DNA from: CAXMQZ01 sp963719055
GTDB taxonomy: Bacteria > Acidobacteriota > Thermoanaerobaculia > Multivoradales > JAHEKO01
Length of the DNA stretch: 64,000 nucleotides
NCBI GenBank assembly: GCA_963719055.1
Contig: CAVRAU010000004.1
Span: 1-64,000, forward strand
Direction of reading: 5' to 3'
The notes under the pieces are model-generated. The model searched no databases and had not been told where the DNA came from. It worked only from the letters and a program-made list of their open reading frames with translations. Shown here piece after piece: positions 16,777 through 26,301 of this stretch (position 1 is its first letter; every line of letters begins with the position of its first letter). The translations under genes were made by a program, and so were the position numbers.

Positions 16777-18882
16777 CTAGAATTTGTAGCTCACTCCGAA
16801 CGAAGGCAGGATCGGTAGCCAGGGTTCGGTGGGAAAGACCACCTCGACGGAGCCGTCGGGTCGCGGTCGATAGTTGGGGTTGACGATGTCGATGCCGCGG
16901 GGATTCTCGCGATCGAAGAGATTCCGGATGTCGACAAAGACCGTCAGATCACCGGGTCCGGCGCGCGATGTTCGACTGGCGCGAAAGTCCATTCGAGCGT
17001 AGTCATCGAGCCGCTCGCTGTAGAAACGACCGACGGTGTAGTCGATAAAGGCGCCCCCGTCCGGGCTCTCCTGCAACTCGGCCGAGACCGGGGTGCTGGG
17101 CCAGCCAGTGTGGTAGGTCCATACCCAGGTGAGACTCCATTTGGGCGCTGGCCGCCAGGAGGCCACGGCCGTGACGGCATGGGTCTGGTCGATGGATCGT
17201 TGGACATCCGTCCCCAGGACCGTGTCCTCCACATTGGCGAGTGTATAGCCGAGCCACCAGTTGATCTTGGGGCGTTGACGCGATCGCAGCAGGAGCTCGA
17301 TGCCGTTGCTTTCGGCGGTTACCGCTGGAATCTCGATGAGGTCGATTCTCGCCTCGGGAAACGGAGCGAAGGAATCGAACAGGGTCTCGTAGCGCACCTG
17401 GGGATCGGTGATGAAACGGTGGTAGGCGTCGGCCCGTAGGCGAAGCCCTTTGCCCACGTCGGTCTCGTACCCGAGGATCCAGTGTTCAGCCCGCTCAGAA
17501 GGCTGGAAATCGGTCTCACCGAATTCGACGCGCAGCTCGTAGGGTCTCTGCGATTGGAAGAAATAGCCCCAGCCAGCGCGTAGTACGCCACCCCAGTGGA
17601 GGTCGTAGACCAGGTTGATTCGCGGGCTGACTTGCGCTTCAGCGGTCAGCGTCTGCCGGTCCCAGCGCAGACCCAGCTCCGTCGTGAGACGGGGGTGAAG
17701 CCGGAATCGGTCGGCGGCGTACAGGGTGGACTGCCAGCTCGAGAAATCGTTGGCGAACTCCGTCTGTCGCTGACCAGGAAGAAACCGTGGATCATTGATC
17801 GGATCTGGCAACTCGGCTCGATTGACGTAGTCGTAGTCGGCGCTCCAGCTGCGAACTTCGAAGCCCCACTTTAGGTACTGACGATCGGAAAACTGGTAGT
17901 TCCAGTCCTGTCTCAATGTGTAGACGCGGGTGTCCTGCTCGTCCCGCACGAGGAAGAAGTCGACTCCATCGGAGTCGTTGATCTCCACCCGGCGGTCGCG
18001 ATCCACGCCGCCTGCGGACAGCACCGAGTCGACGAACAGCTGCGAGCCCAGGATTCCCTGGTGCTTTGCCCACACGTAGTTGTTGCCGTAGGCAGTGTTG
18101 GCGAAGGACGGGTCTTCATCCTCGAGATCTTCAAAGCTCAAGGTATCCTCGGATCCTAGGATCTGGAGGCTGAGGGAGTGTGCGGGGTGGAGGTCGTACT
18201 GAACCTTGCCAAAGATGTCCCAGTAGCGCGGTGACGGTTGATCGTCGTCGACGTCCTCATCCGCGTTGGCCAGCGCCAGAACGAGGTCGAGGAATCCCCG
18301 GCGTAGCGAGCCAGTCCAGCGACCCTTGCCGTCGGCGAAGGTGCCAGCCGTTCCCACCCAGAGGTTGGAGAAGCTCGCTCCGACCTCTGTCTTCAAGGCC
18401 GAGGGCCGGACCGTGGTCATGTCGAGCACCCCGGTCATGCGATCGCCGAACTCGGCGCTATAGCCACCAGGCGTCAGGTCTACACTCCCCGTGATCTTCG
18501 GATCCAGGATCGAGAAGACACCCTGGAAGTCCTTGAGGTGAAAGGGCTCGAAGATCTCGACGCCGTCGATGCGGGTGAGTACCTCGCTGTTGAACCCGCC
18601 GCGGACGTTGAAGGCGGCGGAGAAGTCTTCACTGGAGGTTCCTGGTAGGACCGAAATGGCTCGAAAGAGATCGTCGCCGAAGTGAGGAAGGTTCTCGATC
18701 TGCTCGCGGCTCAACGCCATCGCCGACACGGGTTCCTCTCGGAGGATCGAGTGGCTTGCCGTGACCTCGATTTCGTCCAGGGAAGTGACGGTAGGCTTCT
18801 CGGTCTCCGCTGGCTCCTGAGCGATCAGTGGGCAGCTGCCGAGCACCAGAACAAACAGCAGACTCTTGATTCTTGTCTTCAA
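16777..18882 (-). CDS. TonB-dependent outer membrane receptor
   Basis: 701 residues with a signal peptide (KSLLFVLVLGSCPLIAQ). The plug domain spans about 35-160 (LPHFGDDLFRAISVLPG, AFNVRGGFNSEVLTRIDGV) and the rest is a 22-strand beta barrel ending in a terminal aromatic (FGVSYKF), as outer membrane proteins need for assembly. No carboxypeptidase-like N-terminal extension. Substrate unknown: such receptors take up siderophores, vitamin B12, oligosaccharides or peptides. It follows trkH by 68 bases on the same strand. Its 3' end almost touches that of the convergent diguanylate cyclase. Confidence 0.88.
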   Translation of the reverse strand: MKTRIKSLLFVLVLGSCPLIAQEPAETEKPTVTSLDEIEVTASHSILREEPVSAMALSREQIENLPHFGDDLFRAISVLPGTSSEDFSAAFNVRGGFNSEVLTRIDGVEIFEPFHLKDFQGVFSILDPKITGSVDLTPGGYSAEFGDRMTGVLDMTTVRPSALKTEVGASFSNLWVGTAGTFADGKGRWTGSLRRGFLDLVLALANADEDVDDDQPSPRYWDIFGKVQYDLHPAHSLSLQILGSEDTLSFEDLEDEDPSFANTAYGNNYVWAKHQGILGSQLFVDSVLSAGGVDRDRRVEINDSDGVDFFLVRDEQDTRVYTLRQDWNYQFSDRQYLKWGFEVRSWSADYDYVNRAELPDPINDPRFLPGQRQTEFANDFSSWQSTLYAADRFRLHPRLTTELGLRWDRQTLTAEAQVSPRINLVYDLHWGGVLRAGWGYFFQSQRPYELRVEFGETDFQPSERAEHWILGYETDVGKGLRLRADAYHRFITDPQVRYETLFDSFAPFPEARIDLIEIPAVTAESNGIELLLRSRQRPKINWWLGYTLANVEDTVLGTDVQRSIDQTHAVTAVASWRPAPKWSLTWVWTYHTGWPSTPVSAELQESPDGGAFIDYTVGRFYSERLDDYARMDFRASRTSRAGPGDLTVFVDIRNLFDRENPRGIDIVNPNYRPRPDGSVEVVFPTEPWLPILPSFGVSYKF

Positions 18883-18950
18883 GGCTTCCGGGCGCCTCCT
18901 TCAAAGAAGTACGCGCTGATTCCCCAAGGGGTACGCAGTCCGAATCAGGA

Positions 18951-20402
18951 CTATGCGCGCCAGAAAGCCCGGCTGAACAAGGCGGCGATCGAGTAGATCT
19001 CCAGCCGACCCATCCACATCAGCATGATCATCAGGGCCTTGTCCCAGCTGCTCCAAAAGGCGAAGTTCTGGGTCGGTCCGACGGCGTTCAAGCCCGGGCC
19101 GATGTTGCCGATGGTGGCCGCCGAGGCCGTGGCGCTGGTGACCAGATCGGGACCGTTGATGCTCAAGGCGATCGTGCCGAGCGCCCAGGTGCTGAGATAG
19201 AGGATGAAGAAGCCGGCTACCGCTCGGACGACGGAGTTGGGAACCGCCTTGCCGCCGACAAAAACCGAGAGGACGGTGTTGGGAAGGAAAATGAGCTTGG
19301 TCTCGCGGAAGGCGCTGCGTAGACCGATGACCATCCGCATGACCTTCATGGAGCCGGCCGTGGAACCGGCACAGCCACCGACGAACATCAGACCTACGAT
19401 GAGCATCTTGGACATCACCGGCCAGCCATTGAAATCGGCGGTGGCGAACCCGGTGGTTGTTGTGATGGAGACGGCCTGGAAGGCGGAGTCCAGCAAGGCT
19501 CGGCCGGGGTTCTCGTAGACACTGTTGCTCATCAGGTTGACGAGCAGGATCAGCGAGGTGCCTCCAAGAATTCCCAGGTAGAGCCGGAATTCCGGGTCTT
19601 TCCAGACGAATCGCCAGCCCTTCAGGTGTCGCATCCCGAAGAACAGCGAGAAGTTGGTGCCGGCCAGGACCATGAAGACGATGATGATGATGTGGATGAC
19701 CGGATTATCGAAGGCGGCGACAGAGGTGTTGTAAGGCGAGAAACCACCGGTCGACATGGTGGAGAAGGTATGGGTCAGTGCGTCATACAGGTTCATACCG
19801 GCGAGCATGAGGAGGGCGGTTTGAATGCCTGAGATCACGAGGTAGATCTTCCAAAGCACTCCGGCTGTGTGGTGAATGCGGGGTACCAGGGCTTCGGCCG
19901 TCGGTCCCGGAACCTCGAGCTTGTAGAGAAACCGCGCGCCGGGTCCCAACTCGGGCAGCAAGGCGACGAATAGAACGATAATCCCCATGCCCCCCAACCA
20001 CTGGGTGAAGCTGCGCCAGAAAAGGATGCCTCGGGAGTGGACCTCGATGACGGTCATCACCGAGGCGCCGGTCGTGGTGAAGCCGGATGCGGACTCGAAC
20101 AACGCGTCCACAGGATTGACGAAGGTGCCGGCGATCAAGTACGGCAGGGCGCCAAAGAGCGAAGCAAACACCCAACCGCCCACGACGATGAGAATCCCTT
20201 CGCGGCGGTAGATCTCGCCGCTGTTGCGCCCCAGCGCCATCAACAATCCGCCGAGGATGGCGGTGGCCACGCTGGCGATGAGGAAGGCGATGACCACTTC
20301 CCACTCGCCATAGAACATGGAGCAGATCCCCGGAATCAGTTCGGCGCCTGCCAGCAACAGCGTCAGGCGGCCGAGAATTTTGGCTGGGGAGCGGAAATTC
20401 AC
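18951..20402 (-). CDS. trkH: Trk-type potassium uptake channel subunit TrkH
   Basis: About 483 residues from a GTG at 20402, which lies 10 bases after the trkA stop; the longer frame to 20555 would overlap trkA deeply and is not membrane-like. Four pore-loop repeats can be seen around SASGFTTTGAS, STMSTGGFSPYNTS, TTTTGFATADF and GGCAGSTAGSMKVMR, the last being the TrkH hallmark. Ten or so TM helices. Works with the cytoplasmic gating ring TrkA encoded directly upstream, importing K+ at the inner membrane. Confidence 0.9.
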   Translation of the reverse strand: MNFRSPAKILGRLTLLLAGAELIPGICSMFYGEWEVVIAFLIASVATAILGGLLMALGRNSGEIYRREGILIVVGGWVFASLFGALPYLIAGTFVNPVDALFESASGFTTTGASVMTVIEVHSRGILFWRSFTQWLGGMGIIVLFVALLPELGPGARFLYKLEVPGPTAEALVPRIHHTAGVLWKIYLVISGIQTALLMLAGMNLYDALTHTFSTMSTGGFSPYNTSVAAFDNPVIHIIIIVFMVLAGTNFSLFFGMRHLKGWRFVWKDPEFRLYLGILGGTSLILLVNLMSNSVYENPGRALLDSAFQAVSITTTTGFATADFNGWPVMSKMLIVGLMFVGGCAGSTAGSMKVMRMVIGLRSAFRETKLIFLPNTVLSVFVGGKAVPNSVVRAVAGFFILYLSTWALGTIALSINGPDLVTSATASAATIGNIGPGLNAVGPTQNFAFWSSWDKALMIMLMWMGRLEIYSIAALFSRAFWRA

Positions 20403-20412
20403 CGCGCGGGTC

Positions 20413-21768
20413 TCAGTGGGAGCGACCTGGGAAGAGAAGTCGGACGGTATTGAGCTCGTCTTCGTGGACGAAGAGGATGACCAGATCGCCGGCCTCGAGG
20501 CGGTCGGGCCCGTGCGGAACAAAGACCTTTTCGCCTCGCTGCACGGCTCCGACAATCAGTCCACGGGGTGGCTTCATCTCGGCGAGCGTGACGCCGGCGG
20601 CCGGACTGGCCGTAGCCAAGACCCGCTCCAGAACCTGTGCAGTACCACTCTGCAGAGAGACGATATTCGAGCTGTAGCCGCTATCGATGTACTCCTCGAT
20701 GCGCTCCCGCGCCAGCACTCGCGGGCTGAAGGTCTCCTGCAGACCGAGGCGGCGCCAAAGATGGGAGGTCTCGGCCCGATGGACCATGGCCAGAACTTGC
20801 GGAACGCCCAGTTCCTGAGCCAGCAGACACGACATCAGGTTGCTTTCATCGTTGCCCGACAAAGCGACGAAGGTCTGATCGAGCGCGATTCTCTCGGCCT
20901 TGAGCAGTGACATGTCGGTGGCATCACCGTGAATGATCTGGAATCGGGGGAACATCGCAGAAAGTGTCCGAGCGCATTTGCTGTCTCGTTCGATGATCTT
21001 GACCCGTAGCTTGAGGGGTTCCAGTGCTTTGGCTACGGCCTCACCCGTGTCACCTCCACCAGCAATGACCACAGAGCCCAGTACTTTCTTGTTCGTGGTC
21101 ACTGCCAGCTCGGCCTGGTCGATGATGTCCGCGGTACCGAGAAGCAGGGCGTCATCGCCAGGCTCGGCCTGGTCGTCACCGCCTGGGATGGTCAACTCGT
21201 CGCCGTGGAAAAAGGCAACGATAAGAGAATTTCGAGGCAGCAGGACATCGCGCAGAGGTTTTTGCACCAGCGGCGAATCCTTGTCGAGGTGAATCTTGCG
21301 CAATTGCACCTTGCCGCCCGCCAGATACTCCACCGCCACGGTGTCGTGACCGAGGATCTCGTTCAGGACGCGGGTAGTGGTGAGGAGCTCGGTGGACAAC
21401 AAGAGGTCGGCGCCAAAGACATCTTCCAGCAGACGCCGATAGGTGATCACCTCTTCGGCAACCCCGACTCGGACAACGACCCGGTTCGCACCCATGTGCT
21501 TGGCCAGCGTGGCGGCGGCGAAATTGGCCTCATCAGATGAGGAGACGGCCATGAACAACTCGCAGTTCGCGACACCGGCAGCCTCGAGGACCGGAGGGTG
21601 GGCGCCATTGCCGCTGACGACCTGCACGTCCAGCTCGTCTTCGATGCGAGCCTGCTTGACGGGATCGAGCTCGATCACCGCTACATCTTGGCCATCTTCG
21701 GAGAGAGTCTGGGCCAAGTGGTAGCCCACTTCGCCCGCGCCCATGACGACGTACCGTTTTTGACCCAT
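20413..21768 (-). CDS. trkA: Trk system potassium uptake regulator TrkA
   Basis: 451 residues with two RCK units. Each starts with a nucleotide-binding Rossmann motif: YVVMGAGEVGYHLAQTL at the N-terminus and SVVIAGGGDTGEAVAKAL near 230, each followed by a TrkA_C segment (about 135-220 and 365-450). Cytoplasmic; binds NAD(H) or ATP/ADP and gates TrkH. Duplicate RCK organisation and length match E. coli TrkA (458). Divergent from a DUF4136 gene. Confidence 0.93.
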   Translation of the reverse strand: MGQKRYVVMGAGEVGYHLAQTLSEDGQDVAVIELDPVKQARIEDELDVQVVSGNGAHPPVLEAAGVANCELFMAVSSSDEANFAAATLAKHMGANRVVVRVGVAEEVITYRRLLEDVFGADLLLSTELLTTTRVLNEILGHDTVAVEYLAGGKVQLRKIHLDKDSPLVQKPLRDVLLPRNSLIVAFFHGDELTIPGGDDQAEPGDDALLLGTADIIDQAELAVTTNKKVLGSVVIAGGGDTGEAVAKALEPLKLRVKIIERDSKCARTLSAMFPRFQIIHGDATDMSLLKAERIALDQTFVALSGNDESNLMSCLLAQELGVPQVLAMVHRAETSHLWRRLGLQETFSPRVLARERIEEYIDSGYSSNIVSLQSGTAQVLERVLATASPAAGVTLAEMKPPRGLIVGAVQRGEKVFVPHGPDRLEAGDLVILFVHEDELNTVRLLFPGRSH

Positions 21769-21850
21769 GATAGAAGCCGGCTGGCGAAGGACCCAGGCCG
21801 GCAGACGTTACGATTCTAGTACCCTGTGACCGTTTGCGAAACCGGACCCA

Positions 21851-21856
21851 TATAAT
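21851..21856 (+). promoter_or_regulatory. Candidate -10 box (TATAAT) upstream of the DUF4136 gene
   Basis: A perfect TATAAT 30 bases before the ATG at 21886, in the divergent gap with trkA. No good -35 at 17 bases; TGTGAC at 21825-21830 lies 20 bases upstream. Spacing is therefore suboptimal. Confidence 0.45.
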
Positions 21857-21885
21857 CCCCGAGTCGAAGGGAGATCAAGCAAGTG

Positions 21886-22454
21886 ATGAAGCGGATGATG
21901 ATTCTCGGAGTGCTCCATCTCCTGGCGGTGGCGATCTTTGCCGCCGACCCGGTGGAGATCCGCGCCAAAGAAGGGGTGGATTTTTCTCGTTATGAGACCT
22001 ATGCCTGGACGTCGCACGAGTATCTGGACAAGGACAGTCCCCTGCGTGAAGGCGCAGTCCTGGATCAACGAATCAGAGGGGCTGCGGACAAGCTTGTCGA
22101 GGGCAGGGGATTCCAGAGGGTCGAAAGGGAAGAGTCTCCCGACCTGATGATCAATTACGTGGGAATGGCGATGGATTACTTCCAGGCCGAGGGCATCACC
22201 AAGGAGATCGCTCCGGGTGTGAAATGGATTGGTGATGTCAACGCTCACTCCATGCGGTCCTATCGAGAAGGGACCCTGGTTTTCGAGGTCCTCGACACCG
22301 GCACCGATGAGATGGTCTGGAGCGGCTGGGTGACGGAGCTTGCTCCGACGTCGAGAAGCTCCAGGCCAAGGCGGAGAAGGCCACTCGCAGGGTCTTCGCC
22401 ACTTTCCGTCCAGGTAGAGGAGAACGGACGTGTTTGTCGTCGGTCGGCTGCTGA
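21886..22454 (+). CDS. DUF4136 family secreted protein, frameshifted near 22345
   Basis: Envelope protein of unknown function. Signal peptide (MMILGVLHLLAVAIFA), then the DUF4136 hallmark DFSRYETYAW and the domain as far as DEMVWSGWVTELA. The frame then turns to Arg/Ser-rich nonsense, while a neighbouring frame continues sensibly as DVEKLQAKAEKATRRVFATF, so there is an indel near 22345. A second small indel near 22402 would give the family-like ending FPSR with a stop at 22415-22417; without it the frame runs to 22454. RBS GGGAGATC lies before the start. First of three DUF4136 genes in the window. Confidence 0.75.
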
Positions 22455-23140
22455 GAGGTAGAACAGGTGAGCAGAAGCGCTACACGACGCTGCTCTGGTC
22501 GCTGATCGTTCTCTTTCTTCTGTACCCGGTGATGCAGAAACTGGGGATGTCCCGATTCTGGAGCCTCTTCTTTATCGCCGAGTTGCTCTTCGCGGTCTAT
22601 TCGGTCAGCGAGGGTACGAAGTCACTGAAGATCGCCGCGCTGCTCGTGACACCGGCCATTTTGGGCGAGTTGTCGTTCTTCTTCCTCGAGACCAGGGAGA
22701 CCCACTGGTTCTCGGTCATATCGGTGGGCGTCTTCCTGGGCTACGTGGCCTTCGTCGTCTACAAGACGTCCGTATTCAGCAAGGGGAGGATGACCCCAGA
22801 TCGAGTCGCCGGGGCGATCGCGGTCTACCTACTTCTCGGGCTGTTGTGGGCGCTGGTTTACGGCATCGTTTCATCCACCGATCCCGATGCGTTCACGGGC
22901 CTCGCGTCGTTTTCTCTCGAGGAGTCCGGAGCCCAGCAGGACTTCATCTACTTCAGTTTCGTGACCTTGACGACTCTCGGCTACGGTGACATGTCTCCCG
23001 TGTCACCGTTCGCCAAGACCCTGGCCTGGTTCGAGGCGGTCTTTGGTCAGCTCTATCTGGCAGTCACCATCGCTCGGCTGGTGAGCCTGGAGGTGACCCA
23101 CAGCGCTGCGCTGTTTGACAAGGACGACGAAGGATCATGA
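22430..23140 (+). CDS. Two-TM-pore potassium channel family protein (ion_trans_2)
   Basis: 236 residues with about five or six hydrophobic segments before a single pore module at the C-terminus. The K+ selectivity filter is exact: TLTTLGYGDMSPV (TxGYGD), followed by an inner helix (FGQLYLAVTIARLV). Probably tetrameric, passing K+ across the inner membrane. No cytoplasmic RCK domain. The start is a GTG with GGAGAA about six bases upstream; it overlaps the corrected tail of the preceding DUF4136 gene. Together with trkHA it makes a local potassium uptake and release set. Confidence 0.85.
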   Translation: MFVVGRLLRGRTGEQKRYTTLLWSLIVLFLLYPVMQKLGMSRFWSLFFIAELLFAVYSVSEGTKSLKIAALLVTPAILGELSFFFLETRETHWFSVISVGVFLGYVAFVVYKTSVFSKGRMTPDRVAGAIAVYLLLGLLWALVYGIVSSTDPDAFTGLASFSLEESGAQQDFIYFSFVTLTTLGYGDMSPVSPFAKTLAWFEAVFGQLYLAVTIARLVSLEVTHSAALFDKDDEGS

Positions 23141-23141
23141 G

Positions 23142-25050
23142 CTAGTTGGCCGGCTCGGAGGGTGCATCCGTGCCCGAACAGGCTTCCAGGATCTTCTCAC
23201 CTCGCTCTTGCAGGGCTTCTATCTGTTCGTCGGACAGATACTTGCCTACCGCGGCGTGGATGTCTTGGGCGGTGATGGTGCGCCAAAAGAGCTCCAGGTC
23301 GGGTGGGAAGGGGCCGCAGGGAGGAGTCATCAAATCGGGGTTCGGCTCCGCAGATGGTCGAGAAGGCCTTCGTGCTGTCGGCGACCTGCAGCTGCTTTTC
23401 TCGCGGTAGCAACATGAGGCCTACCGAGGTATGTGGAGCGACAACATCCACCAGGGCCATAAAGGCCTCGGCCAGAATCAGCTGATCCTCTGTGTCGTCG
23501 AAGAGCTCCGTCATGTCATAGGTCTCGAGCAGCTTCTCGTCGACAGCCGATTCGAGCCAGATCTGCAGGGAGCCGGTTTTACCGTTGATGGTTCTTTCGA
23601 CCGTGGCCGGCACCAGGTCAAAACGCAGCAGTCGGTCGATCTCGAAGGCCGCGATTTCATTACGATAGGTCCGAGGCATCGAGACAGGCTCCTCCATCAC
23701 ATCCCCGGGCTTCTCATCCACGGTCTGGAAGACGGCTCGCAAATGGAGGTCCTTTTGTTCGAGGTCACAGATCTCGGCGTAGCGCAGACCACGCTGCTCG
23801 TGTTGACAGTCGCCGATGACCTTGGCGGTGCGCAAGAAATCGAGCAGCTGTTCTTCGGGAAGCTGCTCGGAAAACTGGGCCACGCCTTCGCCCTGTGAAG
23901 GCTCGACGACAAAGGGTCCGTAGCTGTTTGACATGGGGTCGTAGACCTTGGTCTCGTCACCCTCGAACACCAGAGCCAGAGGTTCCCGACCATAGGCCAT
24001 CCCCACATCGACTCGAAACACCTGGCCGCCGAAACGGGAATTGATACGACCCGAGGCGGTCGGAGTGTGGGCCACGACCATGGTGCTGGCACCGAGATCC
24101 GCCAGAGAATTCTCGACGCTGTGGCGCTCGAGGCGTTCGGTCTCGTTGGAGACGCCCCGGTACCACAGCGGACCTGACGGCACGTAAGGCAGGGACTTCG
24201 AGAGCTGCAGCACGGTGCGGGCCACAGCCGTCCGATTGGAGTTGTCGGAAGCTTGGCCCAGTTGGTGAGCCATGCGCATGGCGTCCGCATAGCTCGGTGG
24301 CGCACCGGTGAGCTGTACCAGTTCTTCGGCGTTCTTCATGAGGCTCCGAATGTCCTCATGCACCTGCTTGTTGATGCCATCGAGGCCGCGAGCGGCGACC
24401 TCTTCGGTGAGTCCACCGTGGAGAAAGACCACACCGTTGATTTTGATCACCGCTGGTTGCTCCAAGAGCCATGAACCGTACTCGCCGTCGTACCAGAAGG
24501 CTCGCAGACGACCGAAGTACCCCGGTGGAAATCGCTTCTCGAAGGCCGGTTTGATTTCGATCAGGGGAATACCGGGTCCAACGGTGTTGCGAAAACGCTG
24601 CATGGCCTGGTTGCGGGCTTTCCTGTCTTCTTCCGGCAGGAAATCGCGAAACCCCTTCTCCGAGACGTAACGCAGGTCACCAGACAGGTTCATGACCTCA
24701 TGGTTGCCCAGGAGGGTATGGACTCGCCCCCCCGCTTCGGCAGCCTCTACTTGCAGTCGCCGAGCGAGATCCAGAACCTGACGATCGTCGGGTCCCCGGT
24801 CGACCATATCTCCGACCAGAACGAGATGAGTGACACCGCCGGCCCACGCGAGCTGGTCATCCACCAGCCCGGACCCGCGCAGGAGTTTCAAGAGCTTGTC
24901 GTAGGAGCCGTGGACATCCCCGATCGCCACTACCCGGGGAATGTCGTCCCATTGCCAGGGCGAAGGCTCTGCGCCCCGGCTGGACACCGGGAGGACAACG
25001 GAGAGAGCCACTCCCCAGACCCAAAGAAGATGCGATTTGGCGGCGCGCAT
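23142..25050 (-). CDS. Secreted metallophosphoesterase (calcineurin-like), frameshift near 23335
   Basis: About 635 residues. Signal peptide (HLLWVWGVALSVVLPVSSRG) then a calcineurin-type phosphatase: VVAIGDVHGSYDKLL (DxH), LVLVGDMVDRGPD (GDxxDRG), HTLLGNHEVMNLSGD (GNHE) and late VFLHGGL, VVAHTPT. That is the Shewanella-type cold-active phosphatase / PPP arrangement; periplasmic. The C-terminal 300 residues have no recognised domain. The main frame ends in Arg/Pro-rich nonsense at 23197, while a neighbouring frame gives the natural ending (FWRTITAQDIHAAVGKYLSD... to the stop at 23142), so one indel sits near 23335. ATG at 25050 chosen for the signal peptide. Divergent from a DUF4136 gene. Confidence 0.8.
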
Positions 25051-25145
25051 TGCGGCGCATGATAACAAAGCGTGGTTGCGGGCCAGGGAGTGAGATAATC
25101 GAGGCACACGATAGAGTCGTCGGGAGCGAAAGGATGGGCTGCACG

Positions 25146-25653
25146 ATGCGAAGGTTCTTCTTGTTGGGATTGTTGGTGGCCACGCTGGCCAATGCGGGCG
25201 TCTCCGTCGAGCATGCCAGCCAGGTGGATTTTTCCCAGTACCGGACGTTTTCATTTGTCGAAGGTAGGGCAACTGCGGATCCACAGCTGCAGAAGTGGCT
25301 GACCGAGGCAGTGACCCGAGAGTTACGAAGCAAGGGACTGCAGATGTTGGCTGAGGGCGGCGATCTCTTGGTTCGCGCTCAGCTCGAGGTGCGGGAGCAG
25401 CAGCGACTGGAAGTGGACATCCTGGGTGAAGGGAGTATTCCGGAGAGTGACGTCACGAAGGTCACCCCAGGCGAAAACGCGCGAGACATCGGCATGGGGA
25501 CACTGGTCGTCGAGCTGATGGACGGGTACTCGAAGCTGACGGTCTGGCAAGGTGTCGTCGAGCGCCGTGACTCGGACCGAGGTAGGCAAGAGCTCCCAGA
25601 AACGGCTCGACAAGGCCGTGAATCGATTGTTCAAGAAATTCCCGCCGCAGTAG
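25146..25653 (+). CDS. DUF4136 family secreted protein, frameshifted near 25567
   Basis: Second DUF4136 gene. Signal peptide (RRFFLLGLLVATLANAGVS), then DFSQYRTFSF and a domain with RDIGMGTLVVELMDG and LTVWQGVVER. After about 25567 the frame degenerates, but the next frame reads TRTEVGKSSQKRLDKAVNRL and FKKFPPQ with a stop at 25651-25653, exactly the family's usual KFPP ending, so one base is missing there. The ATG at 25146 has AAAGG about 12 bases upstream; an ATG at 25134 is the alternative. Unknown function; envelope location expected. Confidence 0.75.
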
Positions 25654-25693
25654 AAGCGCAACACGCAGCACGAGACAGAGAAGGAGGCAAGGC

Positions 25694-26245
25694 ATGGCGA
25701 GTAGCTTTGTAGAACGGGTGATCGGAGCGGCAAGACTGGATGTGAATACCTACGAGGAGGTGGAGGCGGATACCTCTGCCCTGGGTCAGGCCATGGCGGT
25801 GGTGGTGATGGCCAGCGTCGCGGCCGGCATAGGCTCGCTTCGCGATGGAGGAATCAAGGGCCTTGTGATGGCCACCGTGGCAGCACTCGTCGGTTGGTTC
25901 ATCTGGGCGGGCTTGACCTACCTCATCGGCACGAAGATCCTGCCTGAGCCGCAGACAAAGGCCGATATGGGAGAGATGCTGCGGACCATAGGGTTCGCTT
26001 CCAGTCCCGGGCTTCTGATGGTCTTGCGTATTGTCCCGGTTCTGGGCGCACTGGTGGGGCTGATCATCAGTATCTGGATGTTGCTCGCTTTCGTCGTCGC
26101 GGTGCGTCAGGCGCTGGACTACAAGAGCACAGGACGGGCCGTGGCGGTCTGTTTGATCGGCTTTCTGGTGTATCTGGCTATCGGGATCGGGATGGCGCTC
26201 CTGATGGGCACCGGTGCCGCTATCATGGGAGCGGCTACGCCCTAG
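25694..26245 (+). CDS. Yip1-domain integral membrane protein
   Basis: 183 residues, about five hydrophobic segments, matching the YIP1 domain of bacterial membrane proteins (VERVIGAARLDVNTYEEVE at the N-terminus, GWFIWAGLTYLIG, RTIGFASSPGLLMVL). Function of the bacterial family is not established. A strong RBS AAGGAGG lies seven bases before the ATG. It begins 40 bases after the corrected DUF4136 stop, so they may share a transcript. Confidence 0.75.
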   Translation: MASSFVERVIGAARLDVNTYEEVEADTSALGQAMAVVVMASVAAGIGSLRDGGIKGLVMATVAALVGWFIWAGLTYLIGTKILPEPQTKADMGEMLRTIGFASSPGLLMVLRIVPVLGALVGLIISIWMLLAFVVAVRQALDYKSTGRAVAVCLIGFLVYLAIGIGMALLMGTGAAIMGAATP

Positions 26246-26301
26246 GAAAAGAGATCGGCGAGAGCTCGCCACAGGCAATCGAGCTCAATCCAGGCAATCC
26301 G